Source: Flammulina velutipes (taxonomy: Eukaryota; Basidiomycota; Agaricomycetes; Agaricales; Physalacriaceae). Taken from it: 64,000 nt of DNA. The notes beneath the pieces were generated by a model. That model searched no databases. It saw nothing but the letters and a program-made list of their open reading frames with translations, and was not told the DNA's origin. This document shows positions 12,255 to 22,664 of this stretch, in pieces (the stretch's first letter is position 1; every line of letters starts with the position of its first letter). The stretch lies in NCBI GenBank assembly GCA_011800155.1, contig JAALGH010000022.1:1-64000 (forward strand), given 5' to 3'. Position numbers and translations under genes: made by a program.

Positions 12255-13159
12255 AGATGGATTCAGGAATCACTTCATCAACATCTACTGGTTCTATTCA
12301 GGATAGAGCCCATAATACACAGACAAAGACGCACCATACAACAAGAGGTTATAACAAAGTGATCTTGCCGTTGGTAGGTTGCGACGACGGTTGGTTGCGG
12401 TCAATTCGTCGGGGCTTCCTTCGAATTTCACGGAGGACAGCACGACAAGTGTATGCTTTGCTCTCCAAAAGAGGCGAGAAACGTGACGGAATAGAGACAC
12501 ATACAGTCGGTGAACGGCGAAGCCGGTGGTGGTAGGAGTCCAAGATCGGTAGTGTTGCTCCTTGCTCCCGACCACCATGATCTCTCATCGTCTTCGCTCA
12601 TAACCGATGAGCTCAATGTCTGCGAAAATGCCTCTGACCTCAGGTCGGCTCTGAACTCGCTACTCGGACTATCGACAAGATCTGAGACGACTTTCCCCAA
12701 AATCCAGCAGGAGGGATTTTCCTCCTCAATCGTCGAACCCGTTGTCGTCGATGCCTGTCCAACATATGCCAGGACGCTGCTTTGCTTTAGGTGCCGGGCA
12801 ATATGTCATCGTGTCGCAGGCCAGAAACAGAAAAGGTGTGTCCTTACCATTCTGTCTGCTACATGCGCCGAATGACCTTCTAGTAGGCCGTGTCTCCCTG
12901 CTATGAATGGATTTCTTCCACGTTAGAGCGAGGGGATAATAACCACGGATCCTCTACTATGAGACGGGCTAGACAATTCAGGTATAGTTGAGTTTTACCT
13001 GAGTGTGACATACACTCACAAATCTCCAGCGAATGGAGACCATGGATCGTTCCTACCTACCATGGTGGACACCCACGAAATGGGTCGTTCAAGAAGACAC
13101 ATTTTGGGATGCCGAAGCAGCGGGTGAACCATAGGCAGCAGCTTGATTCAGCTAATTGC
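12255..13159. other. Intervening sequence without a recognisable gene
   Basis: Short frames on both strands show no recognisable domain. Since MSH2 homology becomes readable at about 13160, this stretch may include decayed upstream MSH2 sequence, but I could not align it. Confidence 0.4.
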
Positions 13160-13658
13160 CTGATCGGGGTTGCCAGTGCACCCCAGTTTGGAGTGGCAGA
13201 CTTTGTCGACAACAATCTATCCTGCAACACAGTCTCGGGAACGACTGACAGAGACATTGGTTTGAACAAACTCAAAGCCGTGTTTGAGTGGTGTGGAGTG
13301 GTCGTTACCGAACGTTAACTTAGTGAGTCTTTTCAAGTTAACCTTTTCCCCCACATGAACTAAAAGATACGCTGGTGGATTCGACAGCCACACCATAGCG
13401 GATGATCTTCCCCGGCTTCTTTCAGAACCCAAAAACGCTCCCATCGTGTCGTCTTCCGCCGATACTACATTGATCATCCGTGATTTATTATAGTCTTCCT
13501 TGGTCGGCACTAATTGATCAAATTCCAGCCCAACTGTCACTACCTGTTGCTCCCTCATGCCTTGCCGCCGTCATAACCTATCTCAACATTTTCACCGATC
13601 CTTCAAACGACAATGCATTTACGCACAATCTATCACAACACATGAAGCTTGATGCTGT
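13160..13658 (+). pseudogene. MSH2: MSH2 pseudogene, N-terminal/connector part
   Basis: MSH2 is the eukaryotic MutS homologue that recognises DNA mismatches. Readable blocks, in order, are QFGVADFVDN (mismatch-binding/connector domains), LNKLKAV, GVVVTER, a DDLPRLLSEP segment, LSLPVAP and finally LSQHMKLDA. These occur in this order in MSH2 proteins. Frame changes and small deletions separate the blocks, so the copy cannot encode a working protein. It stops abruptly at 13658, where a Gypsy LTR begins with TGTCATGAATCG. The next part of MSH2, after a gap I estimate at about 80 codons, resumes at 62253. Bases 13307-13658 are repeated at 34340-34691. Confidence 0.85.
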
Positions 13659-14032
13659 CATGAATCGCCTCTATTTTACTTCCTCCATCACGATCCCCGA
13701 CCTCCCCGAGGGTGCGCCACACTCTCCCTCTTTCATGTGTTTGCCGCTCCGGACCGGGTCAGTCAGCCACACCGTGGGAATAGTGGTATGTGCCTGGCAA
13801 GTGGTCACGTGTTTTGCTAGGCACATACCACTTTACTCCCACGCTCCGGATTACATCATCAGATTGCATCATTGGATTACTCATGAGCACATCATTATGG
13901 CTCATCGCAGCCACGGACTCTCTACTTATATATGCACGGCCTTTCTAGATATTTCCTTAGTTTGTCCTCTTCGTCTCTACACTGTTCGGATATCCCAGCA
14001 CTGTATCGAGCTAGGCTCTCTCGTATCTCAAT
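13659..14032 (+). repeat. Gypsy LTR, 3'-truncated copy
   Basis: It begins TGTCATGAATCGCC (TGTCACG in other copies). It contains the U3 hairpin (13782-13800 with 13814-13832), a TATA-like TTATATATG near 13927 and the AGTTTGTCCT transcript start. It breaks off after CTCAAT, where the next LTR starts. Confidence 0.8.
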
Positions 14033-14458
14033 TGTCACGAATCGCCTCTATTTTGCTCCCTCCACCTCGGTCCCCGACCTCGCCGAGGGTACGCCACACT
14101 CTCCCCTTTTTACATGTCAGACACTCCGGACCGGGTCAGCACTGCCTTAGTCTAGGCATGGTCCGTGCATAACCTTATTGCTCACTATCGCACCATTGGA
14201 TTCCTCATGATCGCATTGTTATCGCACCATTGGTGCTCGTCGTTCACATGGACACTTTACTTATAAACACACGGCCTTTCTAGATAGTTCCTTAGTTTGT
14301 CCTCTTCGTCTCTACACTGTTCGGATATCCCAGCACTGTATTGAGCCAGGCTCTCTCATATTCAATCTACGCTTCACTCTCTGCTTCTCTCTCACTTGTC
14401 CTCTGTCCGATTGCGACTTGGGTGGTTGTTTGGTTCACTCCTGACCCCGTCTGTGACA
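14033..14458 (+). repeat. Gypsy LTR, complete copy
   Basis: It runs from TGTCACGAATCG to CTGTGACA. TATA-like TTATAAAC lies near 14261 and AGTTTGTCCT at 14294-14303. Immediately downstream, AGGACAAACT at 14461-14470 is its exact complement. It matches 55175-55600 inverted. Confidence 0.85.
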
Positions 14459-15029
14459 CTAGGACAAACTCTTCTACACCCACCTCGCTTGGTGCATGCC
14501 CGCTGACCGTACCTCTACAACCAAGCCAGATCTTACTCCTCGGGCCACGCGCCTGAGACTCAAGAAAACCAGTCCCCCTCGTGCGTTAACAGTTGACGAA
14601 GTCAACTTCAGCTTACTACCTCCTGATCTCAAAATCTGTCGTCGTCGTTACCCGCGTGAGCTTCGCCCACGCACTGACAAGCGGGCACCATCGCGCGCTT
14701 CTCAGCCGACGCAGACTCCCCTCCACTACCTCCCGGCACCAAAGTTTATCAAAGCGCAGCTTGGATCCTCGATCCCAGCAACGATTGACAAGAGCTTCAT
14801 TTCGACGAAGACGATCGCTGGTTCATCTGAGGCGACAACAACGTCCCTGTCTATCCTACTTCCCTCGACTTCGCAGAAGCCCAAAGACGCCTCGATCGAC
14901 ACCACGATCGTCATCGCTCCGAAGAGCAGCAAGTAGCTGAGTCATTACTTGATTCAGATTCAGCTTCACCCTCACCTGAACCTCAAGAACCCGAGTCTAT
15001 CCAGACTCAAGAACCTGCTCCTGTATAGG
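14459..15029 (+). mobile_element. Gypsy internal fragment (primer site and leader frame)
   Basis: It holds the primer-binding site, then an open frame (14496-14936, 146 codons) beginning MPADRTSTTKPDL that is shared with the two Gypsy copies at 54697-55137 and 61301-61756. The frame is basic and Ser/Thr/Pro-rich, with no domain I recognise; it precedes gag in those copies. The fragment ends at 15029, where homology with the inverted copy (to 54604) stops. Confidence 0.75.
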
Positions 15030-15345
15030 GATTGAAAGTCTGGTCCGATCCGGTTTTTTGCCCAAAATTTGAAGGACCGGGGACCGGGACCGGTCCAATT
15101 TTTTTGAAAAGCAAGTAAACCGGGAACCGGAACCGGTCTAACTGCTAAACCGGTCCCAGTCCCATCCAGTTATAGCAGTTAAGACCGGTCAGACCGTGGG
15201 CCCGGTTCAACCGGTCCACAACCGGTCAAACCGTGAAAAACCGGTGGCTTGAACAGGGTTTGAACAAGTGACCTCAGGAGTATTGACACTTTTATAGTGC
15301 TTTAACAACTGAGCCACAAGGGAATTACTAGTAAAGACTCAATAT
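15030..15345 (-). mobile_element. Candidate tRNA-derived SINE or hAT-like fragment
   Basis: On the minus strand, TGGCTCAGTTG (box A-like) is followed about 36 nt later by GTTCAAACC (box B-like), the spacing of a tRNA. The rest, 15030-15230, is packed with ACCGGT/CCGGTC repeats and reads AGGGATTGAAAG at its plus-strand start. That start resembles the termini of the MITE at 23552 (TAGGGTTTAAAAG). So it is either a SINE with an unusual body or a hAT-type fragment next to a tRNA-like piece. Confidence 0.4.
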
Positions 15346-15856
15346 ACATTAGATACCCTTACCTACTACCTTGGCTACAGTTGAAGATGACTATCTTCAA
15401 CTTTCCCACGCCGCTAGTTTTTTTTATAATGTGTGTTTAAAGGATGAGTCCCAGTAACAAGGACCTTCTCCGTACTGCTAGCCTGGTGTGGAGTGGTATA
15501 TTCCGTCCATATTGCCTTCTTCCTATGTCCATTCTGCCTTGTTTGCCTTGTACCAAATCACAAAATATGGGGTCTTTGCCCATCCAAATATTACAAGGCG
15601 TATCATCTCCCCTTGACTTATTTGATGTCGTCCCCGACATTCTCTGCCTTCTACCTTTGGTAGAATACAGGGTCATCGTATAACTCCAGATTTGGATTCC
15701 TCTTAGATCGACCCGATTCTGAAGCGGGCCCGATCTGGTTATTCTAAGTCCTGGCTTAAAAGCTGTTGTAGGCGTGCCGCTTCGTTGGCGCGTCCACTAC
15801 AACTCCAACTTCTGTCTTTTCTGCATAATGGCTCCTCCTAAAACCCCGCACTGGAC
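15346..15856. repeat. Junction sequence with a 166-bp repeat (15441-15606)
   Basis: 15441-15606 is nearly the same as 52515-52680 in the same orientation, starting AGGATGAGTCCCAGTAACAA. The surrounding bases show no gene apart from the first codons of gene A at 15828. Identity of the repeat is unknown. Confidence 0.6.
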
Positions 15857-17297
15857 TACTATTCGCCCACTGCTGACAGTCGATCCAGTGACTGTTGCGC
15901 CTGAGGTTACACAGTTTCGTGCGGAGCTGGGACCTGCTATCTCTGAGTTCATCATGAACTACGTGGTCCCCACTCATGTCGAGGGTGTCATCAAGGATGC
16001 GATCGAACAGCTTTCTGAACCGATTATGGCCATCGTTCGTTCGTCTAACACGCCGGGTATCGCTCTGGAAGCCCACGTGGATTCTCTCGATCGCTTCTTT
16101 CCCAAGTTATTGGTGAGTGCCTTTATTCTTCTATGTTTGTGCGTGTCTAACCCAAGTTAGGTTGTTAACCTATCTTTGGCTAATCGCACGACCGCTACCG
16201 CTACGGCTGAAATCCATTCATTCTTTCATAACGTTCGCAACTGGCTAGCTTGCTACCTGCTGGAGTTGGGGGTTAATCCTCAACTCCCGCAGATTAATCT
16301 TGCTGGCGTGTTCACGCCTCTTACGGCTGTCACTAGTTGACACACCAACTTCATAGCGCCTAAGTTGCCCGACTTTCACCCTTTGCACTTCAACCAGCGG
16401 TCCTTTAACTCGAAGGGAAAAGGACCCGCTAAGGAGGCAGCTCCAAAAGTTGACATTCCTAAGGATCCTCCTAAGAGCAAGCCCGCTGCTAAGAAGGTAC
16501 ACTATTGTTTCCTTACTGTGTTTCTGGTTTCTAAGTCATTTTCCAGAGTGGAAAGACGGTTAAGTCGCCAGCGGTGATCGATGAGAAGTTGGAGGCCGTT
16601 GGGGAAGCGGCTATGCCTCCTCCTGAGGACTGTGGTACGTTCCCCTTCTCCAACTTTCACAATCTGTGTTTTTAAACCGACGCCTTCTCTTTCGCTAAGA
16701 TATGGACGACGGTCTGTGGGCTGATTTTTCTACTTTGGGTGCTGACTTGTTCATAGTCGCCTCCCTCGGACTCGAAGCGCACGGTATTTTACCTTCCCTA
16801 CGTGTTCGTCCCAGGTATGCTGACTTCTTCCCGGGAATACCAGAAGGCCTTAGACATTCTGGGTTCTTCCGTGAACTTCGTCGAACCTGCTCCCGCTGCT
16901 CATAAGCGCAAGGCTACTGCCGAGAACTCTAGTCGTCCCCGGAAGAGTCCTAAGCCTTCGTCTTTCCATATTGACCAGGCTTTCCTGGACCAGCTTGCTG
17001 GAGGTAAGCCTGTTGTCTTAGTTTTCGATGTACACCCGCTAACTTGGCGGGTCCGCTTTGTTAGCGGGTCCTATTATTCAGAGCTACGCCTCGTCGGTCA
17101 TTTGCGTGCTCAAGCAGGTTAATTGCCTTGCCGAGCTCGACGAGTTTCCTCGTGAGGCTAGTGCTTCACTTTTGTCGACGGAGCAGTCCTACCGCTTGGA
17201 CTTGGTTCGGATCTTGAACCATGTCCATGGCGAGATCCAGGCTTTCAATCGTACCAAGGATCTGTATGTAGGCACGGTGAAGTCCTTGTTAGACTAG
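15828..17297 (+). pseudogene. Gene A: unfamiliar multi-exon gene with nonsense codon
   Basis: From the ATG at 15828, exon 1 runs to 16112. A 48-nt intron follows, and exon 2 continues from 16161. Further exons can be chained to the stop at 17297 through introns near 16497-16547 and 17006-17060. The product is about 350-400 residues: an N-terminal helical region, a Lys/Pro-rich middle (PKDPPKSKPAAKK), and a C-terminal helical segment. An in-frame TGA at 16338-16340 interrupts exon 2 and is also present in the right arm. The last intron contains a CCCGCTA/TAGCGGG double hairpin. I do not recognise the family. It lies upstream of gene B on the same strand in a unit that also carries retroelement pol, so a mobile-element origin is possible. 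Confidence 0.5.
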
Positions 17298-17849
17298 TCT
17301 CTCCTTCGATTTGGACATTCCGCTGTAGATCCCTCAATACTCTTTCCGTGATCTGTAGTTCGTTGGGCACGTCCCTGTTGCAGCTAGTTACTATGGAATG
17401 CCTGACTGTCATGCTCTTGCCGTTGATGGCGGATCATTTTCCCGCTGGGACCTCAGATACTGCACATCTCATTTCGGGACATAGTACATATGAACTAGAC
17501 CGGCCCGGTATTAGCATCTATTTTTTTTTTCAAAGGGTCCGTCACCATATATTTGGTGTATACTAATGAAAATACATAATGATAGTATTCTGAAAAGTCA
17601 AGTACTAAATAGGGTAGACATTGAATGTATTTAAAGGACCACATTATCTATAAGTCTATCAACAATGTCTTACTCTTGTCATTAATGGTGACTAGTGTGT
17701 AGTACAGGCTAGAATCATTCAATTTTGATAGAAATATTCACAAAGAGGGGGCCAAGGTGAGAGATATTTCAAGTTGCAGACAAGGAATAGCTCAGGTTGT
17801 TCAGCAGATCAGGCAATCCTGATTCAGACCTAGACCCAACATTGTCAAG

Positions 17850-18174
17850 TGTCAAGGATGGAGTCCAGCGTGAACCAAACAACTACCCAAGTCGCGATTG
17901 GACAGAGGGAGCGATGAGAAAGATAAGCAGATAGAAGTAGATTGAGTGTATGAGAAAGCCTGGCTCGATACAGTACTGGGACGTCCGAGTAGTGCAGAGA
18001 CGAAGAGGACAAACTAAGGAAATATCTAGAAAGGCCGTGCATATATAAGTAGAGAGTCCGTGGCTGCGATGAGCCATAATGGTGTGCTCATGAGTAATCC
18101 AATGATGCAATCTGATGATGTAATCCGGAGCGTGGGAGTAAAGTGGTATGTGCCTAGCAAAACACGTGACCACC
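17850..18174 (-). repeat. Truncated Gypsy LTR in left arm
   Basis: The 3' part of an LTR on the minus strand ends TTGACA at 17850. At 18174, inside the loop of the U3 hairpin, it joins directly to the start of gene B. The right arm keeps the full LTR (34692-35157). Confidence 0.85.
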
Positions 18175-18191
18175 TCAAATCCATATCCAAC

Positions 18192-19440
18192 ATGGAGCAG
18201 AATCTTGCGTTAATCCCTCCCTGGACCAACTTCAAGCTTGCTTTTCTCCCAGGCCTTTCTGACTGCTTTTCCCGTCAAGCCGTCGGTTTCTTAGAGGCTG
18301 AAGCGGGTCTAGCTGTGGCCTTGTCGATGTACCGTGCTACGTTTAGCTTTCCTATCGTAGCCACGCCTTTCAACGTCTTGGATCTTTCTTCCTTTCATAC
18401 TTCCCCGACTGAGGACTTGTCCTTGGGTGTGAGCAAGATGCTCGACGCACCCACTTTGCGCTTTATGATTCAATGTTTGGTGAGTTTTGTCTTCTGTCCC
18501 CTGTTTCCCTGGTTCTGACTTAGATATAGATTCGCTCGATGGCTATCTGGGAGATTGAAGATCCCGACCTCAAGACGGGTCAGGCCTACAACATTGCTTT
18601 GTTGTATGTCTGCTGCCTTCGTCTTGTTTCTAACTGGTTTGGGATGCGGCGGGGTTCAGTGGTACTCGATGGTCTTCACTTTGAAGACCTCATCCCCGCC
18701 CGCTTCCATCATCCCGAGCGGTATTTTGCTAAGATGATGGAAGAGGCATTGGGTGACTTCGCCGTACGTTTGGTTCACCCGCTTTCCAGTCGGAGGTCTA
18801 ATGTATCCTTGTCAGACGTCCGTTCTCCTTGGTTTTCACCTTGGGGCTGAGGACTCCTTGGGAGGTATCGTTGCCAACTACGATGTAGTGAACAACTTGC
18901 CCCTTCCTTTGGCTCAATTGTCCCCCGTCGACCAGGCGCTTGTCCTTTGGTGGCCCCGCTTCTTAGCGGTTAATCGATTCCCTCGTTTCTGCGACACTCG
19001 TCCTATCATGTACGAGCGCGTTATCACAACGGGTCTCGCTGCTCACTTGGATTTCGCTCCCGTGTTAGCCACGGATCGTGACTTCGACGAAACTACCAAT
19101 CCCATTGCTCCTTCGGCTTCTGTTCCACCTCCTCACACCATCACTTGGATGGGTAGTCCAGTCGCTGTGGAGGTGGCCCAGTCTGTCTTGACTGAACCCG
19201 CTATGGTAGCGGCCGCTCCTATTTCGGGACCCGCTATCGAAGCGGAGAGTCAAGCTCCACCTTCTATGGTCTTTGTTGGTGCCTTTAGCTTTTTCTCGAG
19301 TCATCCTTTGTTTGCTGACGACCTGGTATTGATTGCAGAAACATTTTAACAAGTGTGGTGAGCGTATGTGCTTTTGCGCTCCCCTCGAGTATCCTGATGA
19401 GTCCTGTGTCGAGTACTGGGGTGTTCCCGATTTTCTCTAA
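18192..19440 (+). CDS. Gene B: unfamiliar gene, left copy, promoter lost
   Basis: Exons 18192-18479, 18530-18763 and 18816 onward, with a final exon 19339-19440, chain with GT-AG introns. The splice site before the last exon is uncertain. The product of roughly 350 residues is mostly helical, with a central EDLIPARF segment. It ends in a short Cys-containing tail (CGERMCFC) followed by YWGVPDF. I cannot name the family. Two CCCGCTA...AGCGG units at 19196-19212 and 19229-19245 lie in frame, and a third at 18956. In the right arm a TATA box precedes the gene; here that promoter is deleted and an LTR fragment abuts the leader about 20 bp before the ATG. Confidence 0.5.
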
Positions 19441-20017
19441 CTTCTTTCGTGACTTGTTTGTTTCTTATTTCCAATGCCCTAGTCATAGCGGCGCTTTTGA
19501 ATAGCTATTTTGTCCTTCCATATTTCTCTAAGTTCAATTTTCCACTTAGATCCTATTTACTTCTTCGTTTGCGGGTGTCTTCCCTTGACTTATATGGTTT
19601 GACGTCCCGCTTATCTCTTATAGTTGTTACTAGTTCACTCAATGCATTTGTTGAATGAACCACTTAGAGTCCGAAGACCCGACCCGCTATCGGGTCGGGG
19701 CCAATTCCTTGTGTGGCGCAGCCTGTTTTCTTGCCTTTCTCATACTTTCTTGGATGTCCGACCATTTGGCGGCGATTCGCACTCTCAGTCTCGCTTCTAT
19801 CCAAGTTTGTACAAGCCATTTATTTGTATATATATGTTGTTCTATATAATATATTTGCCCGAAGGCCCAAGGAGAGAAGTCGACGCCGGCGCCCAACGAA
19901 AACACAGTACATATTGCAGTCCATACTCTGCCGTACTAAGTCCCAATGTAAGGTAACAAAAAACGTCCAGTAGTTGCGTTGTTTAGAGTCCTATGGAACT
20001 TGGGCCTGCCCAAGTTC
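19441..20017. other. Convergent intergenic region, genes B and C
   Basis: No gene is seen. GACCCGCTATCGGGTC at 19681-19696 is one of the arm-specific short palindromes. AT-rich TATATATATG near 19835 may reflect terminator or polyadenylation sequence of either convergent gene. Confidence 0.4.
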
Positions 20018-22246
20018 CTACTTCTCTTTCCCTTTGCCTTTGTCCTTTCCCTTCGACTTGTTGGGGGATCGGGCTTTACCCTTGCCTTTCGGGTCCTCTT
20101 CATCTTCATCGTCGTCGCCGTTGTCGGGCCGTCCTCGCTCCAGCTCGCGCAAGATTTCCTCCGTGTCCCCACCTTTCAGGATGATCTCAAGTGCTGCCTT
20201 GAGATTGGGGATGACCGCCTCCGAGTTGCTGACGGTCTCCTCGAGAGTCGTCAACCTTGCCCGGGCCTCGTTCAAATCTGCCTCCAGCGCCTCGAAGCGG
20301 AGCGTGTTTTCGTCTTTGTCGAGACATGGGTCCTCTGGGTCCAGCTTGCCGCACCTTTTCTTGCCTATGTGGCACTCTTCACAGCTGATGTTGGCACCCA
20401 CGAACTCGCACTCGGTCCCTCGGGTGAAGCACCGCCTACACAATATTTGCATGTCGTGTAGTGGGTCCGTCTTGGGACGCTCGGGGAGCACTGGTCGTCG
20501 ACGGAGGGCGTTGAACTTGATGGTGCGCAGCTTTCACTTGCGCTTGACGGGCACCTGGTGGTCGTCCTCCAGTCTCCTCTTGGATGACGAGGCGACGGGC
20601 GCGGACACTTGAGTCCTTCCTCGAGGTTTCGATGGGCTTGGTGTTTGCGAACCTGCCAACTCGTCGAGTTTCTTCCTTTCTGCTCGAGCCTCGGCTCGAG
20701 CCTTCCTCTGGGCGGCTAAGTCCCTCTCCTCAGCCGTGAGCTCCTTTATTTTTCAAGGTCAGTTTGCTTCGTTGGTTCCAACGAGCTCAACTCTTACCTT
20801 GGCCTTTGCTTTTCCAGGCCTCGACTTGGCCTTCTCTTTTCTCAGCTTTTCCAGCCGATGGTTCCTCGGCGACTTAGACGGTCCCGCCAAGTCGTCGCCT
20901 TCCGCTTCCTTCGTCTCCAGAGCTCCTCTTTTTGCCTTCAGTTTGGTGAGTCGTCGCCTTTTCCTCGGCGGCTCTGACTCGTCTGACTCTTCTCTTCTTT
21001 CTACAGGTGCCTGACCTTCCCATTCATCGTCGTCTCTCGAAGGTGGCGGGCCCGTGGAGACAGGCTTGAGGATTGCTGGTCCCCAAGTCTTCCTCCTCGA
21101 AGTATCCCCTTGGATTGGCTTTTCCCTTCGTCTTTTGTGGGACTTGGGTTTTTGCTGGCCCGGCCTAGCAATGTTTGAGACGGCCGGTGATGGTGGGGGA
21201 GGCGTGGGCGTAAATGTCGGAGGAGGTGGGGTTGTATGGATTTGGACGAGCGGCGGTGGTGGTGTCGTCTCCAACCAAGGTCGAGGCGAAGGCGGTGGCA
21301 CGGGGGCCGGGAACCACGGCTGTCCGAAGAGGGTCTCTAATCGGAGAGACGGCGATGGTGGAGGTGGCGTCTCCAATCGAAGAGGCAGTCGAGGTGGCGA
21401 CTGCGGAACCGGGGGAGGCATGGCCCTTGCAAAGTCAACCTCAGCGAAGGTCAAGCTATCGCTGCGGTTGGAATCCACAGGAGGTTCACCTCCCGTGGGT
21501 TCCGTCTCCTTTTCCCTTGTCCGAGGACATGGGGGTGGAGACGACTCCAGTTCGTCCACCTCTTCATCCTCTTCTTCCTCCTCATCTTCCTCCGTAAGTA
21601 GCGTGGCCACGGCCACCTGAGATCCCAGCGTCTCCTGCTGGTCCTCCCTTGGCGAATCCAAGGACGCGTTTTGCACCTTGGATCCCCTTTCCTCGAGGTC
21701 CCCCGAGTCCTCAGCGTTCGTTGGGGATGGTCGACGCGTTGCCGACGTGTCAACCAGTGTTGCCCTGCCGGACACTGCTTCCCCCAACAAGCCTGCGACT
21801 CGTGGTGCCTCGGTCTTCCGGCGCCTAGACGAGGTTCCTACCTCTTGATTCTTGCGAGTCGGGGTTGGCGGTAGGGAACGTAGCCAGGGCGGAGGAGAGT
21901 ACCTAGGTGGGGGTAGGGCTGAAGCAGGAGTTGGTGCAGCAGGTGGTGGTCGTGCTTGCCAGACCACCATTGTTCTTTCCAGAGATCCCTCGTTCGCCGG
22001 TGCTCGTGGCGGTAGCGGAGGCGGGCTAGCGGCAGGCGCCATTGAGGCGGGAGACAAAGGCGGCGACGAGACATTGGTTGCAGGTTCCGGTGTGGGCGAG
22101 GTTGGTGCGGACATAGCGTAGCGTAGCCTAGTGGTGGTTGAAGGAAAGAAATATTGAAGTTCTTTCTTTCTCACACTACCAGGGTCCGGACCGGTGTTTA
22201 ATGGATCGTCGATCATAACATCCGATTCGGAGTTACTCTTTCCCAT
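20018..22246 (-). pseudogene. Gene C: Pro-rich, Cys-rich, coiled-coil protein, left copy
   Basis: The ATG at 22246 opens 495 codons: a Pro-rich region, an acidic EEDEEEEED tract, more poly-Pro, and a basic C-terminal part. A 54-nt GT-AG intron at about 20744-20797 joins an Ala/Arg/Glu-rich helical second exon. That exon is cut by a TGA at 20534-20536, just after VPVKRK. Beyond it the same frame encodes a Cys-rich segment (CRRC...C...CEEC...KRC) that looks like a small zinc-binding module of the fungal Zn-cluster kind, then a Leu-heptad-like helix and a Lys/Gly-rich tail. The overall plan suggests a nuclear DNA-binding protein; this is inference. The same stop is in the right arm, so it predates the duplication. 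Confidence 0.55.
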
Positions 22247-22664
22247 TTTGGGTTGCTATTGATGTCTCTCTGTTCCTTGCTCGCTTCCGACTATTTCGGT
22301 TCCCACAAGTCTCATCAACTTCCTGAGCTTAATTTTCTTTTCCTCTGGCTTGCTCTATCCATGCTTGCCCCTTTTTGCCCTTCAGCACTGTTATATCTGT
22401 CAACCTGTCTTCCGTTTTATTGGTTTTGGATGTGTTTCGTCACGTGACTGGTCACGTGCCTTCCACATGACTCGTGCCGATTTCCGATTTCCACCCGCTA
22501 TGTTGGCGGGTGTTCTGACTGCCCGCTACATAGGCGGCTGACGATAAATCTTAACAAAATTTAAAATTTTGGCCTATATAACACCTCTATATCCCCTACC
22601 AAGAAAAATAGATGGTGTCCGCACCATCTGTTCCCTACGTAGTTTTATTTACCAAGTCGAGTAC
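22247..22664 (-). promoter_or_regulatory. Upstream region of gene C
   Basis: It contains two CACGTG motifs back to back around 22440-22458, the hairpins ACCCGCTATGTTGGCGGGT at 22493-22511 and GCCCGCTACATAGGCGGC at 22521, an AAAATTTAAAATTTT palindrome near 22556, a TTATATAGG on the minus strand near 22580, and a GATGGTGTCCGCACCATC hairpin near 22612. Promoter function is inferred. Confidence 0.4.

Noticed and set aside
21054..21620. Gly/Ser-rich 188-codon frame (and mirror 30762-31328)
   Set aside because: It is antisense to the poly-Pro and acidic region of gene C, which has the better start, intron and Cys-rich continuation.
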